Origin: Bipolaris cookei
Lineage: Eukaryota > Ascomycota > Dothideomycetes > Pleosporales > Pleosporaceae
Length of the DNA: 64,000 bases
NCBI GenBank assembly: GCA_002286855.1
Contig: NRSV01000019.1
Coordinates: 3,389-67,388 of the forward strand
Reading direction: 5' to 3'
The number at the start of each line of letters is the position of its first letter. Position 1 is the first letter of the stretch. Below the pieces are notes generated by a model. It saw nothing but the letters and a program-made list of their open reading frames with translations. It had not been told where the DNA came from and made no database searches. The position numbers and the translations under genes were made by a program. This document shows, piece after piece, positions 20,474 through 32,400 of the stretch.

Positions 20474-22352
20474 CTAAAGCGACTCCCCCCAGATCTGCTT
20501 GACCAGTTGCTTCTTGTTGATCTTGCCCATGGCGTTCCTTGGAATTGTGTCTACGACCTTCATCTCCTGGGGAATCTTGTAATTAACAAGTATTTCCTTC
20601 AACGCCCTCCTCATGTCAAGCGCTGACCAGGGCTTGCCTCCCTTACCAGCAGTTTTACCCTGTTCTGAGAGCACAACTACGGCAGCGACCTTCTGACCCC
20701 AGGCTTCCGAAGGCAGACCGACAACAGCGACTTCATCTACCTGCGGGAGGGAAAGCATCTCTCGTTCGATTTCGAGAGCGGAAACCTTTTCTCCGCCAGT
20801 CTTGATAATGTCGGCTGACTTGCGACCGTGAATGAAGTAGAGAGGGCCCTTTGCCCATGGCTGGCCGCTCTTGCCCGCTCCCTCGACGGCCCTCCGGACC
20901 GCGACATCACCTGTCTTAAACCATTTGCCTTGTCCGTCGGCATCCTCGGTGAACTCCTTAGACGTGGCCTCAGGGTTCTTCCAGTACTCCCTGAAGATAG
21001 TTGGTCCACGTAACTGAATCTCGCCTTGTCGCTCGCGGCCCGTCGTAGGATCAACCTCGCCGCCCACTTCTATGACTTGTCCAGTTTCAGTATCGACGAG
21101 ACGCGCTTGCACCGAAGGGAGTGGCCAGCCGACCGAACCATCTACACGATCCGCAAAGTCGAGACCGCAAGAGAGGGCCATGCCAACCTCGGTCATACCA
21201 TATCGCTCCAGCAGCACATTGCCTCCGCTAAGCTCTGTCCATGCCGACTTGACGGGTGTGGGGAGGGCGGCGGAACCTGATATGTTGAGGCGCATATTCG
21301 AGGGGTGAAGAGCGGTCTTGGTCGCAGCCTGCAGCTCGGGTGAGAGGCTAGGATGAGAGGCAAGCAGGCGTGTGTATATGGTTGGGACGACGGTGAGGAA
21401 AGTAATGGGCTTCTTGACCGGATCGGGGTTTGGCAAAAACGGAGCTGCAAGGCGCTCCCAGACAGCTGAGGCGTTGAAGGGAAACTGAAACTCAATGGTG
21501 CTGCCGGCAAAGAGAGGGGTAAGCAATGCGTTGACGGTGCCGTGGATGTGGTGAAGGGGGAGGACGTGGAGTAGCACATCGTCGCTGCTGTAGTTCCATG
21601 CCTCTAACAGGGACTGCGACTGAGCTGTTAGCACGTCCTGAGGAAGCAGCACGCCCTTGGGTCGGTTCGTGGTGCCGGATGTGTAGAGCATCATGCCTCC
21701 CTGGTTACTGCGGGGCTCCTCGAGGGTGACATAGTCATCCGTCTTGCCCATCATAATCTTGTCCTGCTTGTAATTGATGGGCTTGGTGGCCATGCCTTCC
21801 TTGAGCACCTCGTCAGCCTGGCTCTGAAACTTCTCAGAGGAAAGCAGCATCAAGGACTCGCTCTGGTCGATGATGTAGCGCAACTCGTGGGCGGGGAAGG
21901 CGGGCGACAGCGGTACGGCAATGGCATGTGCGGCGAGAATGGAGAGGAGCGTCACTGGGCGGAAGTTAGTAGCTGCACTGGCATGAAGCTAGACGAGGGC
22001 AAGAGGAATGCGCACCTACATAGTCGTAGCCATTTTCCACAAGGAAGGAAATGCGCTGGCCCTCTGCACTTGCGCCGTTGCAATTCCGCTGCAGCTTGTC
22101 CTTTGCTGCCGCGACGTCGTTGACAAGCTCTCCGTAGGTAAAGGAGCGGCCAGATAGTGAGTGTATTACGGCTGTAGACTGGCTATTGTGCTTCTTAATG
22201 GCCTCGAAGATGGGCAGGCGGGGCAGAGTAGATGCCATTCTGACAGAGTGCAGGGCAGAGGGGGCAAAACGAGAGGAGCGGTGGGTGGTGTAGGCCGTGA
22301 GTGGTGATTTATGTCGGGCAAGGGTGCGCAAGAAAAGGTGACGCGCCCACAT
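20474..22352 (-). CDS. acyl-CoA synthetase, ACSF3/malonyl-CoA synthetase-like, mitochondrial type
   Basis: Two exons, 22352-22016 and 21954-20474 (605 residues), joined over a 61-nt intron (GTGCGC donor, CTACTAAC branch, CAG). The join gives ...NGYDYV-VTLLSILAAHAIAVPLS. The protein is an ANL-superfamily adenylating enzyme. The P-loop-like YTSGTTNRPKG is at 203-213. Later come RYGMTEVGMALSC, the hinge region FKTGDVAVRR, and the C-terminal GGEKVSALEIEREMLSLPQV and catalytic-lysine region RNAMGKINKKQLVKQ. The N-terminus (MWARHLFLRTLARHKSPLTA...) is a plausible mitochondrial presequence. ACSF3 makes malonyl-CoA inside mitochondria for mitochondrial fatty acid synthesis. Substrate assignment here rests on overall resemblance and is less certain than the family. 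It is divergent from the BolA gene, with 424 bp between starts. Confidence 0.85.
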
Positions 22353-22776
22353 GGCGGCAAGAGATGCGGGATCAGCGCAGGAGGATGCGGGTTTCGAGGG
22401 TGAAGTGCTGCAGTGACTGCGCCCGAATCATGCTGGCTCTGTTTGTGTCACCCACTGCTGGTGAATGTCGAGGCGAACTGGAAAAAAAGCCTGGTTAAAT
22501 GAAGGATGCGATGATGCAGATAGTATTAAGATTTCGGCAGCTTTCTTGGCTGAGTGGCCGCTTCAATTGCTCTTTTCCTTCTGCTTCATACTTTCCGAAC
22601 AATGACGCGACCCATCCGAGCACCGATCGCTTTCCGCTTTCTGACCCCGCCTTGGCACGCTTGCGTCGGCCTGTCATCTTACCTACTACATACTACCTGC
22701 GACCCAGTAGTGCCGATGCAACTCACCTCTTTCATCCTCAACACCACGACGCCCAATTAGAAATACAGGGTCGTGC
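22353..22776. promoter_or_regulatory. shared divergent promoter region (acyl-CoA synthetase / BolA)
   Basis: The 424 bp between two divergently oriented ATGs, with no other gene. It presumably holds both promoters. I identify no specific operator. Confidence 0.5.
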
Positions 22777-23281
22777 ATGTTATTCCAACGAGCCAGTTTC
22801 GCGGGACGGCGCTTTATGTCAGCCATGGCGCAGTCCATGACTCCGATGGAAGATGCTCTGCGGACAAAGGTGACAGACCTCTGTCTTACTATGATACATA
22901 TGCGTATCATGTAAATCCAGAGACTGACTTGTTGCCAGATCACAGAGGCACTGAAGCCCACAAGTCTGGAAATCTTCAACGACTCTCACAAGCACGCCCA
23001 TCACAAGGCCATGCAAGGAGTGACTAGCAGAGAAACACACTTTCGGTAACTGAAAAACACTGCAGCGTTACACTCCTCCCGTATCTCGTACTAATTCACG
23101 CAGCGTACACATCACATCACCAGCCTTCCAGGGCAAGATGCAGGTTGCAAGACACCGCATGGTCAACGCCCTGATGAAAGACGAAATGGCAAAAGAAGGC
23201 GGCATCCACGCCCTGCAACTCACCACTCGCACGCCAGAAGAAGACGAAGCCAGGAATCAAAGGGAAGTCGCACAGTCTTAG
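22777..23281 (+). CDS. BolA-like protein, mitochondrial type
   Basis: Three exons: 22777-22869, 22939-23045 and 23104-23281 (125 residues). The introns of 69 and 58 nt have GTGACA and GTAACT donors; the second has an ACTAAT branch site. The BolA fold is recognisable: ALRTKITEALKPTSLEIFND, then SHKHAHHKAM, ETHFRVHITSPAFQGK and RHRMVNALMKDEMA, with the conserved histidines used in Fe-S/glutaredoxin partnership. The first ATG (22777) adds MLFQRASFAGRRFMSAMAQS, a good mitochondrial presequence; internal Met-14, Met-17 and Met-21 could give a cytosolic form. Mitochondrial BolA proteins act late in Fe-S cluster delivery, including to lipoyl synthase. The gene has no single long reading frame because its exons are short. 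Confidence 0.92.
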
Positions 23282-23460
23282 GCACCTTTGTTTATATTTT
23301 CTTTTCTCTGTATACTCCAAATACCCGAATGAGTGTGAGCTCGAGGCAAAAAAGAATCAAACATAAACACCCGGCAGATCTGCTGTAACGAACGACACAG
23401 TCATCCTTGCTGCACCCTGTCACTTACAATCCTTTTTCGTCGATTTTTCCACACCTCAAT

Positions 23461-23859
23461 CTAGCCGCTGTCCCTGCCATCACACGGTCCAGCCCTGTTA
23501 GTGCAACTGTTTCTAACGCCAAGATCCTCACAGCCTCCAGCCGTGTTGCACCAGTACACATGGTTATTGATACGCCCAGAGGTGACAATGGTGCCACTGT
23601 AGCAGTATCCACAGTAGAGGCCTATACTGCCTTGAGCTTTCGTGCTTGCCTCTTTGTCATGGAGCAACATACCTGGATTAGAGACCCGGATGCACTTACA
23701 CGCCCGTTTGTCAAGAGTGGCAGGCTCAGGGGCGGCCTCGGCGACTGGAGCAACCTCGCGTGCAACATTTTCAACGGCTCCGTTGGCCGCTGTCTCAGGG
23801 AGAGCAAAGGTGCTCCCGGTGATGAGGAGGGTGGTGAGCAGAGTCTTGATGGGAAGCAT
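23461..23859 (-). CDS. small cysteine-rich secreted protein with Kex2-type site
   Basis: 132 residues from ATG 23859; the open frame continues upstream to 23973, but this Met starts a signal peptide. Residues 1-20 (MLPIKTLLTTLLITGSTFAL) form a signal peptide. An Ala/Glu/Pro-rich propeptide follows to LDKR (49-52), a Kex2-type processing site. The mature part of about 80 residues has eight cysteines at 54, 56, 83, 86, 104, 110, 119 and 126, consistent with four disulphides. This architecture is common to fungal secreted effector-like and antimicrobial-type proteins. I recognise no specific family and make no claim of activity. A GTATGT donor-like site at residue 62 could define a small in-frame 42-nt intron. 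Confidence 0.72.
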   Translation of the reverse strand: MLPIKTLLTTLLITGSTFALPETAANGAVENVAREVAPVAEAAPEPATLDKRACKCIRVSNPGMLLHDKEASTKAQGSIGLYCGYCYSGTIVTSGRINNHVYWCNTAGGCEDLGVRNSCTNRAGPCDGRDSG

Positions 23860-24636
23860 GATGTTGGAGACGATGTATCTTGGTTGGATTCGATTCAATG
23901 GATGCTGAAAAGACTTGTAGAATGCCTCATGAAAACTGTCTTCCTCAACGTCGTTATATACCTTTTTTTCCAAGTCTGCCTTCCACCACTACTACTACAT
24001 CAACCCACCCCCTCTCCTCTTCTCTTCCCAAGTCTTCCATGGTTCACCGGTGAGATGCATCCATCAAGCAGCAACCCTCAGCTTCCAAGACTACACAAAT
24101 TAAATATGATGCTCTCAATGCTACACGACGTTGTACGAGAACTCAAGACTAAGCAGTGACGGGCATAGTGTACCATAACGTTAGGAGCAAAGAGCTCAGC
24201 TTCCCCGCATTCTTGACTATTCTGTGTATGTAATGCCGGTCGTACACTGACATGATATGTCATCTCGACCCTTTTTTTATCCAATCGAGCCAAAGAAAAA
24301 AAACTGTTTAGGGGGACCGGGCTATTTACCAGAATGCGAACAATGCGACCCTCCGCGATGGGAATTATGGAGACTGGAGGGGGGGGGGGGAGGGGACGTG
24401 AACAATCACTAAACACAACAAGTTTCGAAAGTATAGTTTTTCTCCTGGTGACTACATCCCCGTGTCTATGGCAATGCTACCAGAGAATGATTCTCTCCAA
24501 CTAAACTTACTTAGACATGGGTGTGTTACTTGGGGGAAACCCGCTTCTGGCACAGCAGCGCTGACTTTTTCAATGCCCTCGAATGTGTAGTATATACGGG
24601 ACAAAAACAGCCTCCTCTCCCGGAAATGGCATCTTC
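23860..24636. other. intergenic, promoter of the secreted-protein gene and 3' flank of SMP-30 gene
   Basis: A G-rich homopolymer tract near 24,376-24,390 and T-rich runs. No supported gene. Confidence 0.5.
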
Positions 24637-25885
24637 TTACTCCGCAACAACCTGTCCATTCAGTTTCCCACCCTCAATCTTGTCCCCACCCTTGAACTTG
24701 AACTTCTTGAGCCCCCGCAAACCCACATTAATCTTAAAGCAGCATCCAGCAAACTCGTCAATGGGGCCCCCATTCTCGCCGCTCGTACCACCAGCACTAG
24801 TAATGAATAGCTCCTCGCCCACAAAGCAAGGACACGTCGGCTGGCTCGTCGGCACCTTGATCTCCGCTACAATCTCACCCTGGGGCGAAATTCGCAGAAC
24901 ACGGGACCCGCCATGCAGCGCCGTCCACATGTAACCCTCCTCGTCCAGACAATGCCCATCCGGCACCGCATCCTCTCCATACCGATTATCCTCTGGCATA
25001 ACAAAGTACGGCCGCCGATTCTTGATCTCGCCCGTCTTGGCATCGTAGTCGAACTGGAAAATCGTCTTTGTCGGGCTATCCGCAAAATACAGCGTGTCGT
25101 CCCTCTTGTTCCACGTCGTGCCGTTGGGGATGCAGATGTCGTCCATGGGCCGGTCGAGACTCAAGTCGGGATTGAGACGGAATACCGCGCCGTCTGATCG
25201 CATGTCCGAGACTAAAGGGTCGAACATGAAGCCCGCCCAGAACCTACCTTGAGAATCCACAGCGCCGTCGTTGCCACGCATGATTTCGTGCTTGTTTGCG
25301 CTGATTTCCTCGGAGGACCAGACTTTTTTCAGCCAGCGGTATTCACCGGTTTCTTTGTTGGCGATTCCGAAGCCGTATTTGCCGGCGAAGATAAAGTCGG
25401 TGGGGTTGCCTTCGATGTCAGCGGTGCAGCCGATGGAGATGTCGTAGTTTTTGATGGTTTTGAAGCTCGAGGGACCCTTTGCGAGGTCGACGCGCATGAC
25501 GGTTTGCTTTTCAACGTCGAGGAAGCGGATACTGTTACTATCCTCTTCCCAGAAGGGGCCTTCGCCTAGGGCGCAGTGGGTTTTGAGCCATGGCTATGGG
25601 GGGGGAGATAGTTAGTGATTTGAACTTCTTCTTCCCTAGTGAGAATTTGACAATTTGTGTCTGTGATGTCTGCGTGTAACGATATGAGCTGGATACCAAG
25701 TACCCTTTCTCTTGTCTTAGTTGCAATGCTCACAACGGAGTGGCTGTATGACCTCGGCGGGGTAGGTCTCAAGAGCTACCTCACCCCCTCCTCCCCTAAT
25801 ACCCCATCCTCCGTCTTTCAGAATACCACACAAAAGCAAATACCCAACATACCTCTGTTATCTCATACTTCTTAACCTCAGACAT
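24637..25885 (-). CDS. SMP-30/gluconolactonase/LRE-family protein
   Basis: Two exons, 25885-25853 and 25593-24637 (329 residues). The 259-nt intron is long for this window, but the donor (GTATGT), branch (CTAACTAT) and acceptor (TAG) are good, and the join MSEVKKYEITE-PWLKTHCALGEGPFW is typical of the family start. It is a six-bladed beta-propeller lactonase. The metal ligands of the SMP-30 family can be placed: Glu in ALGEGPFW, Asn in DDICIPNGTTWN, Asp in VPDGHCLDEEG. NDGAVDSQGRFWAGFM is also characteristic. Such enzymes hydrolyse sugar lactones; the specific substrate is unknown. Probably cytosolic, as no signal peptide is seen. Confidence 0.9.
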
Positions 25886-27097
25886 TCTCGAAGATATCTC
25901 GCAACCCGTCTCGATTGTACCGGGGCCCACCAACTTTTCAATTCCTTTTTTTAACCCTTCTCTTAGCTAGCCACCGGCTGATCGACTTTGCTATGTATAA
26001 GAGCCGTGCGTGTATGTGTGTGTGAAGAAGACTGCAAAAAAAGAGAAAGGGGGAAAACCCAAATCCATACCTTCTCATATGACGTCCCGATGAGCCGCTG
26101 TTGAGGCTAGGAACGGCTTCCCGCTTTTGACATGTCGACCTCTTTCTGGCCCGCTTATCGCTGCCTTCCCCCCTCCTTCCTTCAATCTACTGCGCATCCA
26201 TGTAACCAATGTAACCCGTCCGCCCTGTGCTCCTAGCCAGAAATAAGTGATACGTATACCACAAGCGTGGAAATTAGTGACCCAGCCGTCGAATATACAA
26301 TTCTCATAGTACATCCGTTGAGATGGCGGATGCCCATTGCCGGCTAAACGGTCCGTGAATGCCTGTGCAACTGAACGCACGTTTCCGGATCGTTGTGCTC
26401 TTTGTTCCGGGGAAAATGTCAACGCAAGGATTTATCCTCTCTTTTCACTTAAACTATACCAGTAGAGGGCCGTGTTGTAGGTATATTGGTTGCTTCGCCG
26501 ATTTGCGTTTGGGAGCATATTTTGGCGACCGGGCCGATAAGGTCCTCTGTAAAGCATATGTACTTTATGGAGATTTAGGATTTGGTACAGGACTTTATCC
26601 TATTTACTTTTATCCAGATAAGAGCCTTGCTTGTTGTCGTCTGAGGGACGCCGGTAAAATTCAGGGTCTGTTTGGAAGGTTAAAATATCGAAGATGCCAT
26701 GGTGTTGAGGTGCGGGTTTACAAGTACCGACGGAGCATGGAGGTATACAAGATAGTCTTCGGCAAAAACAGTGATCAAGCTACATCTTTGTACATTGATA
26801 AACTCGCAGTAAGAATGAATAAACTAATTACTTTGTTGTTACAAATGACTCAAACGATGTCCTGACGTGCTCTTACTTTCAAAGCAGAGTAGTGCAAACC
26901 AAATATACCTAGTAGTGATTGACTGTTCGTAATCGACGTAATTTCAAGGTCTCCCAAATGTACTCGTACAGTTCCCAATACACATATAACAAAGATTGGT
27001 GTTTTCAAAGATGACCAGCTGGCAAACGCGTTTCTTCCCATGAGTTTCCCTGGACCTCTCATCTCATAGAGCTGGTCTATCACGTCACACCCGCCTC
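25886..27097. other. intergenic, no supported gene
   Basis: Promoter of the SMP-30 gene and 3' flank of RCF1. A 168-codon plus-strand frame at 26359-26865 has no family features. Nothing else is seen. Confidence 0.5.
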
Positions 27098-27689
27098 TTA
27101 TTTTCCCACAGTCTTGTCCTTGAGTTCCCTCGTCTTCTCAGCAACCATATCCGTGACACCCCTTGCCTCGCTCTTAATCTCCTCAGCCGCTCCTCGAGCC
27201 CTCTTAGCCATGCGCTCCTTCCACGCCTTGTCCTCCTCATCTCGCATCTCCAGCTCCCTTAGCCATCGCTCCCTCTTATCCATGCGCTCCTTTTCTGCAA
27301 CCTTCTTCTCATACTCCTTGCGCTTGACACGGTCCTTTTGCCAATACATATTTCCTGCGACTAATACGGCAATGGTGAATGCTTGTGCGTAGAGTCGGCG
27401 GCGGAAGTAGACGTTTGTCATTTTGTGGTCGCCCTTGCGCATGGAGCGGGTTGCACCGACAATGGCCCAGACGGTGAGGCCGCAGCCGAGAGGCACGAGG
27501 GGCTCTTCGCGGAGACGGCGCCATATCTTGTCGATGGTGTTTTCGTTGTAAAAGTCGCTGATGCAAATGTAAGGAACTGGTACTTCAGATGCTTGTATGT
27601 CGTCGAATTAATTGAGAAATAGTGGTTACTTACGCATTTTCGTCAAAGGAAGAGGGGAGGGGCGCGCTGTTGGGAGGACCAAAAGACAT
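27098..27689 (-). CDS. RCF1: respiratory supercomplex factor 1 (HIG1 domain)
   Basis: Two exons, 27689-27634 and 27557-27098 (171 residues), with a 76-nt intron (GTAAGT donor, CAG acceptor); the join gives SSFDENA-DFYNENTIDKIWRR. The HIG1 domain is clear: EEPLVPLGCGLTVWAIVGAT, MRKGDHKMTNVYFRRRLYAQ and AFTIAVLVAGNMYW, i.e. two membrane helices with the conserved short loop. A long charged coiled coil (KEYEKKVAEKERMDKRERWL onward) forms the C-terminal half, as in fungal Rcf1. The protein sits in the mitochondrial inner membrane and supports complex III-IV supercomplex assembly and cytochrome oxidase function. Confidence 0.93.
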
Positions 27690-28092
27690 GGTGGGCGCAA
27701 GATGCGAATGCGGAGGTGGCGGAGGAGTCGCGTGGGTCGATGAGAGCAAGTTGGTAATTTTTACATGAATTCTTGGCGCTTTTCCTTATGAATCAGAGAC
27801 TCCAGGCTCAATTTAACACTGAATAGAAGCTCTAGAGACAGTGGCAGGCTACTAGAGTAGATTGTAACTTGGTTCAAGATGCGGAGCAATCGATTATCTC
27901 ACCACTTTCGGCTATCGGCCCTTCTTGATTTTCCAGCACCGATGCGGGTTGCGGCCTAGAGGAGACAAGAGCCTCGCAGGTCCTCCCCCCCCTCAAGAGT
28001 TCGAGGACAAACGCTCGTCAACTCCGCCTGTCACTTACGCCCGTCGCCTTCAATGAGAGACGAAGCGAAACGTCAAACCCCCTCGCTGCGCC
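27690..28092. promoter_or_regulatory. divergent promoter region (RCF1 / DUF1746 gene)
   Basis: About 400 bp between two divergent starts; a C-rich tract lies near 27,985. No other feature. Confidence 0.45.
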
Positions 28093-29201
28093 ATGGACGA
28101 TGAGGCCGAGTCGTCTCGCGCGCCGCGGCGCCATGACGACAGCGCGCCTAGGTTGGCGGCCCTGGAGGCCCTGGAAGATGCAATAGCTCGACTTGATGCA
28201 GCCGAGGAGCGTGAAAGACAGAAACAAGTGCAACAGAGGCGGATGGATGCAAAGAGGAAGCGCATCCAGATGCTGGGCGAGCTGCTGCGTGACTTGGACA
28301 TGGTCGTCTACTTGGAACTCATTACTCTCTACCATCTAGAGTATGCGCCCCGACGGCGATGTGCTGCAACTCTGTCGCTGACCACACACACTGTAGTTGC
28401 TCATTCTTCTGGCTGACATTCAAGGCCTTTATCCACGGAACGCTGCTTACCCCGATTCCCGACACCGTGACAGTTACCCGGCCGCCAGACGAGCCCAAGC
28501 CGTTTCTTCCGCTGCTCCTCTTCTCCTTTGGCGTCACCTTTCTCCTGCACCTCACCTACCCGGCGCCTGCAGCTGGCGAGGACACACGAGGCTATCTTCA
28601 TGGCGGATTGATGATTGACTTCATCGGCCAGCAGGGCCCCACGAGCAAGTGGAAGCTGGGCGCGCTTGACATATGCATACTGTCCCTGCAGCTCGTCATG
28701 GTGTCAGTGCATGTAAAGAGGCGGGAACTCAAGAAGAAGCTAGCAAAGCTGGCAGCTGGTGGAGGAGGAGGAGGCGCATCGAACACCACCACCACCACCA
28801 CCACCACCACCAACCGAGCTACGTCAGACTCGGCTGCAACGGAAACGGCATCAGCAGCAGCAGTAGCGAATGACAATGTGGGTCGCGGGCAGGATGCTGA
28901 TGATGAGGAGCGAGGGGTGCTTCACCGAACCGACACGCTATCGGACATGGACGCAGAAGCCGGGAGCGAAGACGAAATGCTGCTGCCCGAATCCGAGTCG
29001 GGTCATGCAGATGCCATGGAAATGCTCAGCTCGGGCCAGTGTGTGATTGGCGAGTTCACGCTGCTTGATACGCTGGTGGAGGAGAACAGGAACTACTCTG
29101 CATATCGGCTGACGCGAACGGAGAGCGGCATGAACGATATGCCCGAGATCTTGCGGAGGCTCAACACTTTGCGCACCCGCTTCGGCGTTGGTCGTGGCTG
29201 A
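28093..29201 (+). CDS. DUF1746 membrane protein (possible DSC ubiquitin ligase subunit)
   Basis: Two exons, 28093-28340 and 28397-29201 (350 residues), with a 56-nt intron (GTATGC...TAG) giving ELITLYHLD-CSFFWLTFKAF. This junction lies inside the DUF1746 signature (YLEL..LYYLDCSFF). Membrane helices are LPLLLFSFGVTFLLHLTY and LGALDICILSLQLVMVSVHV. The N-terminus is a charged coiled coil. After the domain comes a Gly run and a nine-Thr run encoded by ACC repeats (28,787-28,812), then an acidic region. Fungal DUF1746 proteins include the Dsc4-type subunit of the Golgi DSC E3 ligase that activates SREBP; equating this gene with it is inference. Confidence 0.82.
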
Positions 29202-30285
29202 ACGCAAGGCAACGCAGTGCAGCCAGTGTAAGCGAGGGAGCTGGGTGGCTTTTTTCTTGTTTCTTATCAAACGCCCATGTTGGTTTTGTGATTACTCCAC
29301 GCCTGCAACGTTTCTTGTGCTTTTGCATCTCCGCGCACTGAGATTCCTGTCTCCGAAAAAAGTAAAAAAGGGCCCCCCACCCTACCTTACCTTCTTTTAG
29401 CCTACGCAATGCTTTGCATGTGAAGTCATTGCCCCCCCCACACACACACACATCCCACCCGTAATACCATATCGGTTGCAGCCCAGAAACGATGATGCCA
29501 TGTTACACGCTCGAACGGGGGTCTGTATGTGTGTGAGTGTGAGATACGCGGACTGTGCAAGTGCTGTGTTCCCCACACGCCTGGTCTTCATCGCAAATGT
29601 GTGCGTGCCGTCCGTGGATACAGTCGGGTAATACATTGTAGTAAGGTAAATGCCAACCCAACCAGATTCAACCCAGATAGTAGTACGTAGTTAAAAATAA
29701 ATAAATAAATAAAAGAATAGATAAATAAGATAGTCACATGACATACCCACTCGCAGTCCTTCTATACCTTTTCTTTTCTTTTTCCAAAGGAACACATGCA
29801 TATACAAAACCCACAACGGCATTTTACCCAAGCCACCACAAAAGTGTCCATACTTACTCGCCAAAACATATCCAAGCGCCCCCATGCATATGTGTGTAAA
29901 CCCACGCCACTCCTCCCCCGAAAAAAGGAATAGCATCAGCAAACGGAAGCACAACACACCGATGACACCGGGGTACGCAAGGCAAGTAATAGTTAAGTCG
30001 ACATTTCGGCTCTGTGCCGCTTCAAACGGCATGCCGCACGCGCCCGTCATCGCATAGCCCCCCGCGCCCCATGCTTATGCCGCTGCGTGACGCACGCCCG
30101 GCGCCCGTCATTCCCGCGTCCGATTTCTTTACCCTATTTTCTTATCCCCTTTTTTTTGGTTTGTTCTCTCGCCAATCTCTGTTTTACCCTTTTTTGGGCG
30201 ACTTTCCCGCCGCGGCGGCAACGCGGCAATGCGGCGGTGACGACGGAGCGGCTTTTGCCTCATCGGTGTGCTGGGGTGTGTGTAT

Positions 30286-30386
<101 letters not shown>

Positions 30387-32220
30387 GCGTCTTTTTTTAT
30401 TATTTCGCTTGCCCCTTGCCTTGCGGCTTGCTTGGTGGGTGACATTCCGACACCCCCACCGTCTTACGACAGATTACGGGCCGTTTTTTGGTCTTTCTTG
30501 TGTGGTGATGTCGCTTCGTGCCGAGTGTATACGGCGTTGAGATCGGATTTGCAGCACAGCGTAAGCGAGGTGGAGTAGGGCGTAGGTTTAGGTGGGATGG
30601 TGGATGGGTTAATGATGAAATTGGGTTGAGATGGTTCTACCGATTGAACTGCTGCGAGTTTGCATGTCACCGATACGGTTGTTTGGGGAGTTTACTTGCA
30701 TGCCGTAGGCTTGGATGATCGGATGTGTCATTTACCTTTTGTTTTCCTTTTTGCTGTGTATACAGGAAGTTGGAGTCACCCCCATCTTGTCTCTCGTATT
30801 TTTTGGAGTGGGTGTTTGAAGGCGGAAGGGGGAAATCTTGCTTGGACCGCCAGACATGGTACGTACCGTAGGAAGCGGGGCTACAAGTCTGAGTTACGTG
30901 GGTAAATACTACGTATTTTGATATGCTTGTGCTTGTTCTTCCTTCCAAGTCGGCACCAGGCAGAACCGACACGATACTCACCGCTTGTCGCGGCACGTAG
31001 GTACACAAAAGGTAAAATCAAACTTGATAATGGTCTCTTTTCCTTTGCCACTTTGACGAAGCCGTACACGTGCGGTTTGTTGCCCACTTTAATTTCCACA
31101 TGCACAGCATGGATAATGTTCCAGCGCAAGAGGAAGCGCGTATGTGTCAAGCAGCAAAGAGAAAAAAAAAGACGCAACTGCTTCAAGCCAATTCGAGAGG
31201 GCCTTGCATGAATTAGAATTCCATCTTTCTCGTATGTTTTTTGCTTCTTTTTCGTTTAGCAGCGATTCGCGCAAGCCAATCATTAGGTAGTGAGCAAAAG
31301 AAGCGACATGCATGTATGTCTGTGAGTGTGTGCGTGTGTGCTTGCGTGCTTTTCACACACACACCCCCAACTCTGACACAGTGGAGATACACGTGTATCT
31401 GGGTTTCGGGGTCACCTACATACAGCACATCACACACTCGCATCGAAAACGGGCCAGCATGCAGGTATGTGGTGGCAAGTAGACAACACGGCCCAAACGC
31501 AAATACTAGTAGCGGGTGCAACCAAAAAAGCCCACACATGCAATGCTGCTGCGCGCGCGCGGCCCCCGAGTAATGGCGTAACCTGCTTGACTTGCAGGCA
31601 GCGATCGCATGAGGCGTTACGAGCGGCTTTTGTGACAAAATAAAATCCCTACGTGTGCATGCAGTTACAATGTACGGTAACGAAAGGGGAGAGGGGCGAA
31701 GGGCTATTGGGGGGAGGGGGAGGGGTGACGCTGCACGAGTCCAAAACGCTTCTGCAGCCTCATTCTTCATACATAGTAATTTTTTCTTTCTCGTCTGGCC
31801 GTTTTCTTCTTTTTCTTTACGGGGAAGAGGGCAAAAACGGCCGCAAGTAACGAAGGAAGTGGTGGAGATGCGTTAATGCAGAAGACTAAAAGCAAAGCAA
31901 AAGACCAAAAGAAAAGAAGAAAGGTGAGACTGTTCGTGGTGCGTCATCAGACACCACTTTGCTGGTTGTAACCAAAGCAAATATGACGAGCAGGTGCGGC
32001 GCGCTGGGCCCCCGTCAGCGGGGGAGCGGTTAGGCGGAAGGCAACGGTTCGGAACGTGCGTTGCGTCCAAACAGTCGACTCAAAACTTACCATGCTTCCT
32101 TGGTGCTCTTGCGTATTCTTTCTTTCCGCCCTCGCAACCAAAGATACGAGCTGCATGAAACAAGAAAAAGGCTTATCTCTTTGACCCTGCTTTCCAGACT
32201 CGACTAGGTTCTTTGGAAAA

Positions 32221-32400
32221 GTGTGTGTGTATGTGTGTGTGGATGCGCGTGTATGGATGTCTAGAACATGGGGAACTAGAGTGCACATGCGCGCACATCT
32301 CCGCGCCTGGTCATCACGCATGCAAGACAGACACACGCATACACACACACATACATACACACACATACACACATATACACACACACACACATACACACGG
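32221..32400. repeat. interrupted TG and CA microsatellites
   Basis: A TG-rich stretch (32,221-32,255) and a CA/CATA-rich stretch (32,330-32,397) lie about 80 bp apart in opposite phase and could form an imperfect hairpin. Confidence 0.8.

Noticed and set aside
23407..24159. 250-codon plus-strand frame
   Set aside because: Antisense to the secreted cysteine-rich gene, which has a signal peptide, Kex2 site and paired cysteines; the plus frame has none of these.
26359..26865. 168-codon plus-strand frame upstream of the SMP-30 gene
   Set aside because: No recognisable motif, irregular composition and no splice or start support.
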